A stretch of 64,000 nt of DNA from contig NZ_AAYC01000001.1 of the NCBI RefSeq assembly GCF_000169455.1, forward strand, positions 396,001 to 460,000, read 5' to 3'. The position numbers and the translations under genes were made by a program. Shown one piece after another: positions 1-8,404 of the stretch. Within the stretch, counting starts at the first letter, position 1. Each line of letters begins with the position of its first letter. The DNA is from Roseobacter sp. SK209-2-6. Lineage in GTDB: Bacteria; Pseudomonadota; Alphaproteobacteria; Rhodobacterales; Rhodobacteraceae. A model generated the notes under the pieces. It worked only from the letters and a program-made list of their open reading frames with translations, made no database searches and had not been told where the DNA came from.

Positions 1-193
1 ACTGCTGCAGGCGATCCAGGGTATCGCGGGTTTCATAAGGGGGAAGCGCAGTGCCGCCACGCCGGGCCTGACGCTCTGCCTTGCCCAAATGCAGATCAGA
101 GACACAAAGACAGCCCTCTGCATCCCACCAGAGTGCCGCGGAGCCTAGCGCGGTAAGCTGCGCGCCTGCAAAAGTGAACTCAAATCCTGACAT
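1..193 (-). CDS. pdeM: PdeM-like ligase-associated DNA damage response endonuclease (3' end outside window)
   Basis: The first 64 codons of a metallophosphoesterase-type protein read leftwards off the window edge from an ATG at 193. The translated start carries SDLHLGKAERQARRGG around residues 34-49 and then LPPYETRDTL. This is the metal-binding SDLHLGK block typical of the PdeM family, which is predicted to act as a nuclease or phosphoesterase in DNA repair. It lies 118 bp downstream of the DEXH helicase on the same strand, the usual pairing of ligase-associated repair genes. The C-terminal metal-binding motifs cannot be checked because the gene is cut. Family assignment is by motif and neighbour. 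Confidence 0.85.
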   Translation of the reverse strand, partial: MSGFEFTFAGAQLTALGSAALWWDAEGCLCVSDLHLGKAERQARRGGTALPPYETRDTLDRLQQ

Positions 194-311
194 GCCCTGT
201 CTTTGCCGGAACTGGCGACAAGTGCAACCCAGTCTTGCGCAGAACTGGCCAGCTCGATCCGGGACCCCAAAAGGCCTGACTGGGACATGGATAGCGGCAG
301 TCGGCACAGCA

Positions 312-2726
312 TCAGGGCAGGCTGCTCAAGCCCGACTTTTCCATCAATGCCGCAGCATCCCGTTGCAGGAGTTTTTCTTCGGCAGCACCTTTTACCGGAA
401 CCTTGCCCATCTCCAGGAGCAGAGGGGCCGCAAGTGGGGAGATCCGCTCAAGACGTTTGAGGGTAACACGGCCATCGATCCGTTTGATCATCTCTTCGAT
501 GCGGCCAAAATCCACCAACCCGCGCCGGGCCTCTTCGCGGGTGATTTCCATCAGCAGATGGTCGGGGTCGTATTTGCGCAGCGTGTCATAGAGGATATCG
601 GAAGAGAATGTGGCCTGGCGTCCATTCTTGCGCGCCCCCGGCGTGTTACGCTCTATCAGCCCTGCGATTGTCGCGGCCCCGCGGAAGGCGCGTTTCATCA
701 CCGCATTGCCCGCAAGCCACCCCTCTAGCCCATCGCGCAAAGCCGCAAGATCAAAGAGCGGCGCCGGATCTTTCAACGCCTCCAATCCCCAAATCAGAGT
801 AGCATAGTCCGTTGCGACAAAGCCCAAGGGATCCAGCCCCAGCTCCTCCATCCGTTTGGTGAGCAATAGCCCCAGGGTCTGCTGCGCATTGCGTCCGGCG
901 AAGCCATAGATGCAGGCGTGTTCGCGCGCCTCGTGGGGGAAGCTCTCGATCAGCAATTCGCCTGTGCGGGGCAGCTGTGAAACCTGGGCCTGCAGCTCCA
1001 GCCAGTCGGTGGTATGTGCGGGCAAACCGTTCCAATCCTGTTGTCTGAACAGCTCCAGAATGCGGCTGCTCAGCTGTGTTGAGGTGGCAAATTTGGTGCC
1101 GGAGAAAACCGCGATTTTGGGCCTTTTACCGGCATTGCGACTGACCTCAACAGTCATTTCGCGCAGGCCTTCATAGCGAACGGTCTGGCCTCCAATCAGG
1201 AATGTATCACCGGGGGTGAGAGTGGCGGCAAAGGCCTCTTCGATCTCGCCTAGGGGTTTGCCGCCCCGGCTGCGTTTCAGGCGGACCTTCATCAGGTCCG
1301 CATCCTGAATAGTGCCAATATTCATCCGAATGCGTTGCGCTGACCGTGGGTCGCGCAGCTGCCAAAGACCGTCGGGGCGCTGCAGAAGGCGCTGCCATTG
1401 ATCATAGGCGCGCAGGGCATAGCCACCGGTGGCGCAGAACTGCAGGCAGGCGTCGAATTCATCGCGCGTTAGCCCGGAGTAGGGGCCGCAGGAAGTAACT
1501 TCGCGGTAGAGCTCTTCGGCGGCAAAGGGGCCTGCGCAGGCGCGGATCAGGATGTGTTGGCAGAGGACATCACGCGGGCCTGTGCCCCGCACCTCCCCAT
1601 CGAGGGTCCCTTCCTGAACCGCTTCCAGAGCTGCGCGGCATTCCACCACCTCAAATCGGTTGGCAGGCACCAGCAAGGCTTTTGAGGGGGCATTGTAGCG
1701 GTGATTGGCCCGGCCGATCCGCTGCACCAGGCGTTTGACATTCTTGGGCGCGCCGATCTGCACCACCAGGTCGACATCGCCCCAATCGATGCCCAGATCC
1801 AGCGAGCCGGTGCAGACCACCGCCCGCAACTCTCCGCGCTGCATGGCGGCTTCGACCCGTTCGCGCTGATGCCGGTCAAGGGAGCCATGATGGATACCGA
1901 TGGGCAGTGCTTCGTCATTGGCCAGCCAGAGGTTTCGGAAAAAGATCTCTGCCTGGGCGCGGGTATTGTGAAAGATCAGCGTGGTCTTATGCACCCTGAT
2001 TTGCGCCATGACAGCAGGGATGGCATGGGCGGCACCGCCGCCAGCCCAGGGCGGGGCGGTGTCCGTCTCCAGCATCTGGATATCGGGCTTGGGTCCGGGA
2101 TCCGCTGTCAGGATTTCACAAGGCGAGGGATGGTTGGCCAGGTAGTCGGCAATCGCCTGAGGATCATCAACGGTGGCTGAAAGACCCACCCGCCGAAGGT
2201 CCGGACAGAGGCCCTGCAACCGACTGAGAGCCAGCATCAGCTGATCGCCTCGTTTGCTCTCGGCCAGGGCGTGGATCTCATCCACAATCACCCGTCTGAG
2301 GCCGTTAAAAATGCGCGGAGCATCTTCATAAGAGGTCAGTAGCGCCAGGCTTTCGGGTGTGGTCAGCAGGATATGCGGCGGGTCGGCGCGCTGGCGCTTA
2401 CGGCGGGATTGCGTGGTGTCGCCGGTGCGGTCTTCGATACGGATCGGCAGGCCCATTTCCTCGACAGGGGCGCGCAGGTTGCGTTTGATATCCGCCGCCA
2501 GAGCTTTGAGCGGTGAAATGTAAAGCGTGTGCAGCCCCTGGTGGCTGCCTTCTGCGAGATCGGCAAGGGTGGGCAAAAAGCCAGCCATAGTCTTGCCCCC
2601 GCCTGTGGGCGCGATGAGCAGGGTCGCGGGCTGCCTTGCACGCGCCAGCATCGCCATTTGATGGGGATGGATCTGCCAGCCACGGGCCTCGAACCAGGCG
2701 CTGATTTCCAGGGGGAGTTGTGTCAT
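312..2726 (-). CDS. Ligase-associated DNA damage response DEXH-box helicase (Lhr-like)
   Basis: A superfamily 2 helicase of 804 residues, a normal length for this family. Motif I APTGGGKT is at residues 39-46, motif II DEIH at 149-152, motif III LSAT at about 182-185, and motif VI QRIGRANHR lies in the second RecA domain. A long C-terminal region follows, as in Lhr-type helicases. Family knowledge places it in a DNA repair set with PdeM, an ATP-dependent DNA ligase and an exonuclease. Only pdeM is adjacent here; no ligase gene is seen upstream. The ATG start at 2726 gives a full N-terminus. No frameshift is visible. Confidence 0.93.
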   Translation of the reverse strand: MTQLPLEISAWFEARGWQIHPHQMAMLARARQPATLLIAPTGGGKTMAGFLPTLADLAEGSHQGLHTLYISPLKALAADIKRNLRAPVEEMGLPIRIEDRTGDTTQSRRKRQRADPPHILLTTPESLALLTSYEDAPRIFNGLRRVIVDEIHALAESKRGDQLMLALSRLQGLCPDLRRVGLSATVDDPQAIADYLANHPSPCEILTADPGPKPDIQMLETDTAPPWAGGGAAHAIPAVMAQIRVHKTTLIFHNTRAQAEIFFRNLWLANDEALPIGIHHGSLDRHQRERVEAAMQRGELRAVVCTGSLDLGIDWGDVDLVVQIGAPKNVKRLVQRIGRANHRYNAPSKALLVPANRFEVVECRAALEAVQEGTLDGEVRGTGPRDVLCQHILIRACAGPFAAEELYREVTSCGPYSGLTRDEFDACLQFCATGGYALRAYDQWQRLLQRPDGLWQLRDPRSAQRIRMNIGTIQDADLMKVRLKRSRGGKPLGEIEEAFAATLTPGDTFLIGGQTVRYEGLREMTVEVSRNAGKRPKIAVFSGTKFATSTQLSSRILELFRQQDWNGLPAHTTDWLELQAQVSQLPRTGELLIESFPHEAREHACIYGFAGRNAQQTLGLLLTKRMEELGLDPLGFVATDYATLIWGLEALKDPAPLFDLAALRDGLEGWLAGNAVMKRAFRGAATIAGLIERNTPGARKNGRQATFSSDILYDTLRKYDPDHLLMEITREEARRGLVDFGRIEEMIKRIDGRVTLKRLERISPLAAPLLLEMGKVPVKGAAEEKLLQRDAAALMEKSGLSSLP

Positions 2727-2830
2727 TCCAGCAGCTTAACCAAAGGCGACAGCAAGCGGAACTTTTTTGCGCCGTAGGGCGATGGAAAGGGGCTGGCGCA
2801 GCGTTACGGAAGTGAAACCACTTAGAAGGC

Positions 2831-2860
2831 AGGAGTGTCTGATGCAGGAGTGTCTGATGT
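2831..2860. repeat. 15-bp perfect-type tandem duplication at a gene start
   Basis: AGGAGTGTCTGATGC is followed directly by AGGAGTGTCTGATGT. Each copy carries an AGGAG ribosome-binding-like block and a GTG codon, so the duplication gives two possible starts for the short ORF that begins here. Confidence 0.8.
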
Positions 2861-3212
2861 CCTCTTCCATATCTTTGCGCACCTGGCGCTGAACTGGCGG
2901 CCTTTCGAGAGCTATCTGAAACGCCCCACCGTGCAGGCTTTTCTGGGGGGGAGCGCGCTGCTTTTGCTGCTTTCCTTTTGGCCGGGAGGACAGGAGGGTG
3001 GCAATATCCAGCAAAAGGTCTTTGAAATCCTGACAACGGCAGAAATCGAGACGGTTATTCTCCTCTGCGGTCAAGAACTTGATGCGGGGCTGAGGTCACT
3101 ACAAGCGGCCGGTCTGGAGGTCACGGGAGAGACTTCGATTTCAACGCTGGCAGAGGGGCATCGCGGAAAGGAAATGCGGATCCTGCGGCTTCTCTTTGCC
3201 GGAGATGCCTAA
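2835..3212 (+). CDS. Hypothetical protein, about 125 residues
   Basis: I do not recognise this protein. It would begin at GTG 2835 or at GTG 2850, both within a 15-bp duplication that holds AGGAG blocks. A hydrophobic segment AFLGGSALLLLLSFW around residues 36-50 could be one membrane helix; the rest is soluble, acidic and without known motifs. It stands between the helicase (divergent) and a structured intergenic repeat, and may form a unit with nothing else. An antisense ORF of similar length covers the same stretch. The coding case rests on the open frame and ribosome-binding-like sequence only, so confidence is modest. Confidence 0.4.
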   Translation: MSDAGVSDVLFHIFAHLALNWRPFESYLKRPTVQAFLGGSALLLLLSFWPGGQEGGNIQQKVFEILTTAEIETVILLCGQELDAGLRSLQAAGLEVTGETSISTLAEGHRGKEMRILRLLFAGDA

Positions 3213-3234
3213 GGCTTGATAGATGAGGCCAAAT

Positions 3235-3397
3235 GCTCCCGCGTCTGCAGGTGCCTTTGCCTGGCGTCAAAGTCCCCTTGGCCGACTTGGGCCTTGCCTT
3301 CGGCCCTGACCCAGGGCCGAAGGCTGCACCGTGCGGCAGCACGGTGCCATGCCCAACGGGAGCGGTTCATGTGAATGAACCGGCGACTGGCGGGAGC
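3235..3397. repeat. Structured intergenic repeat, facing pair of units (copy A)
   Basis: The outer ends are GCTCCCGC (3235-3242) and its inverse GCGGGAGC (3390-3397). Inside lie TTGGGC (3287-3292) and its inverse GCCCAA (3351-3356). Between these are two perfect hairpins: a 12-bp stem GCCTTCGGCCCT (3296-3307 with 3313-3324) and a 9-bp stem GCACCGTGC (3326-3334 with 3339-3347). A third 8-bp stem CGGTTCAT (3363-3370 with 3375-3382) sits between the right-hand GCCCAA and the end. The same blocks with different stem sequences recur at 36842-36999, and single units at 35219-35307 and 21358-21430. The plan resembles paired REP units. Confidence 0.8.
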
Positions 3398-3511
3398 GCT
3401 TTGGGGAAATAGCAAGTCGCAGATCGGGCAGGGGGCTGCGCTGTTGCCTGCAAAACTCCATTGCAAAGCAAACACAGCAACTTATGGTTGAATGGAAATG
3501 GAGGTATAGGT

Positions 3512-3856
3512 TTGGATCATGATTTCAACGCTCAACGACGGGAAACGGAAAACACCCTAGTTGATCTGGCCGAAAGAAATTGCCCTTTGCCTGCGATAGC
3601 GGATTTTGATTTCTATTTTGTTTCCAATGGGTCGGGCGCGCGTCCAGAACCTGCGGTGTCAGATCTGAAGCGACAGGGATATGCTGCCGTTTACAGTGAG
3701 GAATACAATGAGATTCAGGTGGTAGTCTATGCCCTCAGCGTGCTGCCGGAAGCGATCTGGCAACGTGAAAAGCTCTTGACGGAGATTTGCCTGCGCCAGG
3801 GGTTCACCCCTGATGGCTGGGGGTTCTTGAACAGTTCCAAACTAAACGAGGTCTGA
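3512..3856 (+). CDS. RraB-like regulator of RNase E activity
   Basis: The 114-residue protein has the RraB/DUF695-like layout: an acidic N-terminus (DHDFNAQRRETENTLVDL), then DFYFVS, DLKRQGYAAVY, IQVVVYAL and a final block GFTPDGWGF. In enterobacteria RraB binds RNase E and changes which mRNAs it cuts; a similar role here is inference. The frame is open from ATG 3461, but I prefer TTG 3512. A GGAGG at 3500-3504 sits 7 nt before it, and the protein then begins where the family usually begins. It follows the structured repeat and is convergent with the Tad AAA ATPase gene. It is monocistronic by spacing. Confidence 0.75.
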   Translation: MDHDFNAQRRETENTLVDLAERNCPLPAIADFDFYFVSNGSGARPEPAVSDLKRQGYAAVYSEEYNEIQVVVYALSVLPEAIWQREKLLTEICLRQGFTPDGWGFLNSSKLNEV

Positions 3857-3913
3857 GCGCAGTCCCCCAAATTGGCACATTCCTGCAATTCTTTTGCAGG
3901 AATGTGCAGCAAC

Positions 3914-5221
3914 CTACTTCACGATATGCTCGTCCTTCACGAACATATTTGCCCAGGCGCGGTCGATCAGCTCCGGTGACATTTGATAGGGGATGCCCTC
4001 AAACTCGCAAATAGCGATCATCTGATCGATCAGAAACACCGGCTGGTAATTGGCGTAGATATTGTCGATTTCCGGGTAGCGAACCCGCAACAGATGCACC
4101 AGGGCGGCCTCATCCAGAGGCATGCCTTTCTTGCGGGCGACCATGGCAAAGATCTTGAGGAAGTTCTCCTGGTTTGGCCCGTCGATTTTGATCTTAAAGA
4201 AGATCCGGCGCAGGGCCGCCTGGTCGAAGATCTCATTCGGGTGAAAGTTGGTGGAGAAGATCACCAAGGTGTCAAAGGGCACCTCGAACTTTTCGCCGGA
4301 TTGCAGCGCCAGGATGTCCTTGCTTTCTTCCAGGGGCACAATCCAGCGGTTGACCAGCGACTGCGGCGGTTCCGCCTGACGGCCAAGGTCGTCAACGATG
4401 AAGATGCCGCCAGTGGATTTCAGCTGCAAAGGCGCCTGATAGGTGCGCGCGGTTGGATTGTAGACCAGGTCGAGCATATCGAGCGAGAGTTCACCACCGG
4501 TAATCACAGTGGGGCGTTCGCATTTTACATAGCGGGTATCGAAGCCTTTGCGGCGGCGCAGTGCATTGGGATCCTCAGGCGCATCTTCGACAGCCGTATG
4601 TACAATCGGGTCATAGACCGTGATCACCTGGCCTGCATATTCGATGGCGCGGGGCACATAGACATGATCCCCCAGAGCATCACGAATACCGTTCGAGATC
4701 GAGGATTTACCATTCCCGGGCGGGCCATACATCAGGATGGAGCGCCCGGCACTGACCGCTGGCCCCAGATGACTGAGCAGGCTGTCGGGTAGGACCAGAT
4801 GCCCCATGGCGCTGGTCAGTTGATCCCGTGTCACCATGATATTGCGGATCGACTGGCGTTTGACCTGCTCACGGTAGACATCCAGGGGCACCGGCATGGC
4901 GCCAAAATATTCTGATTGGGCCAGAGCATCCAGGGCGCGGGCTTTGCCAGCGTCGGTCAGTTGATACCCCATTTCAGAGCCGCTATTGGCGCTGAGCGTG
5001 CCGGTGGCCTCCAGCAGTTTTTGTTCACGCGCCAGATCAATCAGCTCTTGGGTCACTATACCGGGCAGGCACAGGGCCTCGGCCAATCCGGTTACCATGT
5101 TGATGTTCTTGCGGAATATCGTCTTGAGCAGAATATCCCGCATCATCACGATCGGGAGCTGCATTTCCGCCATGCCCTTTGGGGCGGGTGGCGCAATAAC
5201 CGGAGTGTTCTGCATGTTCAT
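3914..5221 (-). CDS. AAA-type ATPase linked to the Tad pilus locus
   Basis: A 435-residue ATPase with Walker A GPPGNGKS at residues 166-173 and Walker B IFIVDD at 273-278, then a C-terminal helical lid. The first 110 residues look like a winged-helix or regulatory domain. Homologues of this protein, usually annotated only as AAA ATPase, accompany Tad genes in Rhodobacterales; its role in pilus assembly is unproven. It is the last minus-strand gene of the cluster, but 201 bp separate it from cpaA, so it may have its own promoter. The start at 5221 is preceded by a purine-rich stretch. No anomaly is seen in the ATPase motifs. Confidence 0.85.
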   Translation of the reverse strand: MNMQNTPVIAPPAPKGMAEMQLPIVMMRDILLKTIFRKNINMVTGLAEALCLPGIVTQELIDLAREQKLLEATGTLSANSGSEMGYQLTDAGKARALDALAQSEYFGAMPVPLDVYREQVKRQSIRNIMVTRDQLTSAMGHLVLPDSLLSHLGPAVSAGRSILMYGPPGNGKSSISNGIRDALGDHVYVPRAIEYAGQVITVYDPIVHTAVEDAPEDPNALRRRKGFDTRYVKCERPTVITGGELSLDMLDLVYNPTARTYQAPLQLKSTGGIFIVDDLGRQAEPPQSLVNRWIVPLEESKDILALQSGEKFEVPFDTLVIFSTNFHPNEIFDQAALRRIFFKIKIDGPNQENFLKIFAMVARKKGMPLDEAALVHLLRVRYPEIDNIYANYQPVFLIDQMIAICEFEGIPYQMSPELIDRAWANMFVKDEHIVK

Positions 5222-5400
5222 GGCGGGACCTGCTCTTGCCTGGGTGCCTCCCGAAGGGGGCGGATTTGGACAACAGTCTATTCACCACTGTGGCAGGATG
5301 AGGGCGCAGTCAGAGCATTTCCGCGAAACCTCTGGTGCAATTTGATCGATATTTTCAAAGAGCGCAGACTGGAAAGGACTACAGCGTGTTTCTGTGGCCG

Positions 5401-5424
5401 CCGGGCTAGGCTCCGGGCTAGGCT
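5401..5424. repeat. 12-bp perfect tandem duplication at the cpaA stop
   Basis: CCGGGCTAGGCT occurs twice without spacing. The second copy ends inside the TAG stop codon of cpaA (5423-5425, minus strand). Confidence 0.85.
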
Positions 5425-5929
5425 AATGCCCGAAAAAAGCGGTCAAGATCATATAGATTGACAGTGTCGCCCCCAGGCAGAGCCCCATGGGGAACTTGCT
5501 GCCGGTGTTCCAGCTTTTCCACCCCGGCGCGAGGCGCCGCAGGCCCGTGTGTTTGACTAGCCGGTGCGTTGCAAAGGCCGCCAGGAGATTGGCGCAGAAA
5601 ATGGTCATCAGGGCGGGGAGATCACTAAAGGCGATGAAAGGCGCTGCCGCTCCGGCAAATTTCGCATCGCCAGCCCCGATCATGCCGGAGGAATAGAACA
5701 GAAAGCCAAAGGCAATGCCAATCGGAAGATGCAGCAACTGCCAGCCATAGTCTGCCCATGTCGGCATAACAAACAGCCCCACCAGAACATAGACCGCCGC
5801 AAGGCTGTCATTGATCCAGTTGGGGATACGCATGCCACGCAGATCGGTCAGGGCTGCCGCATAGCAAAGCGGCAGCACAAAAGGCAGAAACCAAAGCGCG
5901 GCTTTGGCTTGGCCAGCAAGGATCACCAT
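5423..5929 (-). CDS. cpaA: Prepilin peptidase CpaA/TadV
   Basis: An integral membrane aspartyl protease of 168 residues that should cleave the leader of Flp pilins and pseudopilins at the inner membrane. The two expected catalytic aspartates are visible: Asp29 in LTDLRGMRIPN and Asp88 in the GAGD motif of GMIGAGDAKFAGA. Several hydrophobic segments surround them. The length fits the short CpaA type, which lacks the methylase domain of PilD. It follows the upstream TPR lipoprotein gene by 2 bp, so it should be co-transcribed with the tad genes. A 12-bp tandem repeat overlaps its stop codon. Confidence 0.93.
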   Translation of the reverse strand: MVILAGQAKAALWFLPFVLPLCYAAALTDLRGMRIPNWINDSLAAVYVLVGLFVMPTWADYGWQLLHLPIGIAFGFLFYSSGMIGAGDAKFAGAAAPFIAFSDLPALMTIFCANLLAAFATHRLVKHTGLRRLAPGWKSWNTGSKFPMGLCLGATLSIYMILTAFFGH

Positions 5930-5931
5930 GA

Positions 5932-6780
5932 TCAGCTGTTCTCCAGCGCTTCCAGTGCCTTGGCGGCCGCCTCAAAATACTGTGGATGGGTGGCAACCGC
6001 GTCACGCAGCAGGCTTTCGCCCTTTTTCACATCGCCCTGTTTGACCGCAGTCAGTGCCAGGGTATGCAGCAGTTCAGCCTGTTCGCGTTGGCTCATCGGA
6101 ACCACTGGCAGGGTGTAGTTGCGCTGCGCTCCTCGTGCGAGCACCAGATTGTTCTTGGCGGTAAAGAGGCTCTGATCCTGGCGGATGGCCTCGCCAAAGA
6201 GGCGTTCGGCGGCGGCAAAGTCACCGCGGGCCAATTTGGAATAACCCCAGTTATTCATAACCTTAGCCGGGCGAGTGGTTAGACCAGTTGCAATCTCATA
6301 GAAACTGTCAGCCTTTTTCCAATCCTTGTTTGCATCCGCAACAACGGCTTCCAGGCGGTAGCGTTGATAGGTCTCAAGGGTGGGTGGGATGCTGTCCAGC
6401 ACCTCCTTGGCGTCTGTCCAGCTGTTGGTGCGGATCAGGGCATCTGCCAAGCCCAGGCGATCTTCGTCGCTGGCCCCTTCCAGGGTCAGGGTGCGTCTCC
6501 AGGCGGGAACCGCTTCGGTAAAGCGCTTGGCCCGAACCAGTGAGATGGCGAGGCCGCGTTGCAGATCAATCCGATCCGGGGCGCCTTTCAGCGTGGTTCG
6601 AAAATGTGCGACGGCCTCATTTGGATCGGCAACAGTCAACATCACATCGTTGAGATTGCTCTCATCAATGACATTCACGTCCTGAAAGGCGCGCTCAACT
6701 GAGTCATCGGCTTTGGGGGCGCAGGCCGACAGCGCAACAGCGCCTGCCAAGCATGCGGAAATAAATCCTGTGTGGCGCAT
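5932..6780 (-). CDS. TPR-repeat lipoprotein of the Tad locus (TadD-like)
   Basis: I place the start at ATG 6780, after an AAGGA block, rather than at the longer 6816 frame. This gives 282 residues with a lipoprotein signal MRHTGFISACLAGAVALSAC, lipobox LSAC. After the signal come helical TPR-type repeats, clearest around NNWGYSKLARGDFAAAERLFGEA. TadD-type lipoproteins are needed for Tad pilus assembly, probably as outer-membrane-associated pilotins for the secretin; that role is family knowledge. A second TPR lipoprotein lies just upstream. The gap of 40 bp to that gene suggests one transcript. Confidence 0.88.
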   Translation of the reverse strand: MRHTGFISACLAGAVALSACAPKADDSVERAFQDVNVIDESNLNDVMLTVADPNEAVAHFRTTLKGAPDRIDLQRGLAISLVRAKRFTEAVPAWRRTLTLEGASDEDRLGLADALIRTNSWTDAKEVLDSIPPTLETYQRYRLEAVVADANKDWKKADSFYEIATGLTTRPAKVMNNWGYSKLARGDFAAAERLFGEAIRQDQSLFTAKNNLVLARGAQRNYTLPVVPMSQREQAELLHTLALTAVKQGDVKKGESLLRDAVATHPQYFEAAAKALEALENS

Positions 6781-6820
6781 GTTTCTGCGTCCTTTTTCTG
6801 CTCTGCCTGGGTGCACTCTC

Positions 6821-7423
6821 TCAGAGTGAGCTACGAATCAGATAGCTCCCTCCGTGCTGGCGCACCAATTTGAAGTCATTATTATTATTGCTCTGCGGAT
6901 CACTATGGGCCGAATTTTCGAATTTTTCGAGGGCTAAGCGCAAATTATCCCGAATTGCGTCACTTTCGCCATTATCCAGCGCATAGGCACGTTTGAAAAC
7001 CTGCACCGCTTCGGCGGTTTCGCCCTGTTCCATCAAGACGATGCCCAGGTTGTTTTGCGCCGCAGGCCAGTCCGGGCTTTCCTTGGCGGCACGGCGCAGC
7101 AGATCCTCTGCCTGGCCCAATCGTCCCAATCCCAGATTGGCACTGCCCAACCCAGAGAGCACCTCGGCGGTGAACCCATGTTCCAGTGCCGCACGGGAGA
7201 AGGCATCCAGCGCCAGTTCATATTGGCCGGCAGCCATCAGGCGATGGCCAACAATCAGGCCGTCTTCGGCCTCCTTGCGCAGGTCGACGCCCGGTGCCCA
7301 GACACCATTCGCGCCCGGATTTGGCGCAGCTGTGGAACAGGAAACCGCCGCTGATGCGAGTGCAAGAGCGGCGGCGGCTTTAAGGATGCGCTGAACGGAA
7401 GGGGCCCGTTCGGATCGTGTCAT
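6821..7423 (-). CDS. tadD: TPR-repeat lipoprotein TadD
   Basis: The frame is open to 7684, but the start at ATG 7423 gives a clean lipoprotein signal (lipobox AVSC) and lies 2 bp after the tadC stop. The product is 200 residues. TPR motifs include SGLGSANLGLGRLGQAEDLL and AQNNLGIVLMEQGETAEAVQ. A polyasparagine run NNNN lies near the C-terminus. Together with the following TPR lipoprotein it probably serves as pilotin or scaffold for the CpaC secretin, acting at the inner face of the outer membrane. Two TadD-like proteins in tandem are common in alphaproteobacterial loci. Confidence 0.88.
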   Translation of the reverse strand: MTRSERAPSVQRILKAAAALALASAAVSCSTAAPNPGANGVWAPGVDLRKEAEDGLIVGHRLMAAGQYELALDAFSRAALEHGFTAEVLSGLGSANLGLGRLGQAEDLLRRAAKESPDWPAAQNNLGIVLMEQGETAEAVQVFKRAYALDNGESDAIRDNLRLALEKFENSAHSDPQSNNNNDFKLVRQHGGSYLIRSSL

Positions 7424-7425
7424 GG

Positions 7426-8394
7426 CTAGTTGCCTGTATTGCCCATATTCAGAATGCCCTGCACCGAGGGGCCAACCAGAATGATCAGCAGCGGCGGCAC
7501 GGTCAGCATCATTGTGGCAAGTGTCATCTTCACTGGCAACTTGTTTGCGGCTTCTTCTGCGCGCATGACCCTTTTGTCGCGCATTTCTCCGGCATAGACC
7601 CGCAGGGCATCTGCGATTGAGGTACCAAAACTCTGCGACTGGATCATCACGGTGACAAAAGAGGAAATATCCTGCACGCCGCATCGGGTTCCCATGTCTC
7701 GCAGCACTTTCTCCTTGTCCTTACCAGCCTTCATTTCCTGGGCGACGATCTCGAACTCATAGGCGAGATCCGGAAAGGAGGCGCGCAATTCGGTTGCAAC
7801 GCGGACGATGGACTGGTCCAGCGATTGACCGGCTTCGACGCAGACCAGCATCATATCAAGCGAGTCCGGGAAACCCTGTTCGATCTTCTGGCGGCGCTCT
7901 TCCACCCGGCGGGTGACCCAGTATTTGGGCAGCATATAGCCCACGGCGCCAGGGCCGACGATGCGGATCAACAGCTGTTGGGTATCAAAGGTCATGTCTG
8001 CGTTCAGCACATAGACATAGAACATGCCCCCAGCCAAACCGATGAGCGCCAGTGCCAATTGCGCAAAGAAGAAGAAGCGCACCGCGTCTTTGGACAGGTA
8101 ACCCGCCTGACGCAGTTTCAGCTCCATCGCGGAGAGTTCTTCTGCGTCCTGTGGTTCCAGAAAGGTGGCAAATTTCTGCAGCTGTTCGTTGCGATCATTC
8201 TGACGCAACCGTTCTTTGCTGGCGCTTTTGCGGGTCTCCGGCGCTATGTTGCGCTGGAGCTTTTTCAATGGATCCTCTGGCTGCCGGATCAGATAGATCG
8301 CAGCAAAGGCAATGAGGGCAAACCCGAAGAACCCAAGCACCAGGAGGGGGCCGAAGGGGCCGAGTTGGTTTTCCAGACCAGAAAGAATGTTCAT
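7426..8394 (-). CDS. tadC: Tad pilus inner membrane platform protein TadC
   Basis: A 322-residue protein with a T2SSF (GspF-like) domain in the C-terminal half, including MLVCVEAGQSLDQSIVRVATEL and a terminal pair of hydrophobic segments. An N-terminal membrane segment precedes it. TadC pairs with TadB to form the inner membrane base on which the TadA ATPase acts. It starts 10 bp downstream of the tadB stop and ends 2 bp before the tadD start, so the genes are tightly coupled. Length and order are normal for the family. Confidence 0.93.
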   Translation of the reverse strand: MNILSGLENQLGPFGPLLVLGFFGFALIAFAAIYLIRQPEDPLKKLQRNIAPETRKSASKERLRQNDRNEQLQKFATFLEPQDAEELSAMELKLRQAGYLSKDAVRFFFFAQLALALIGLAGGMFYVYVLNADMTFDTQQLLIRIVGPGAVGYMLPKYWVTRRVEERRQKIEQGFPDSLDMMLVCVEAGQSLDQSIVRVATELRASFPDLAYEFEIVAQEMKAGKDKEKVLRDMGTRCGVQDISSFVTVMIQSQSFGTSIADALRVYAGEMRDKRVMRAEEAANKLPVKMTLATMMLTVPPLLIILVGPSVQGILNMGNTGN

Positions 8395-8404
8395 TTCGGC
8401 CTCC

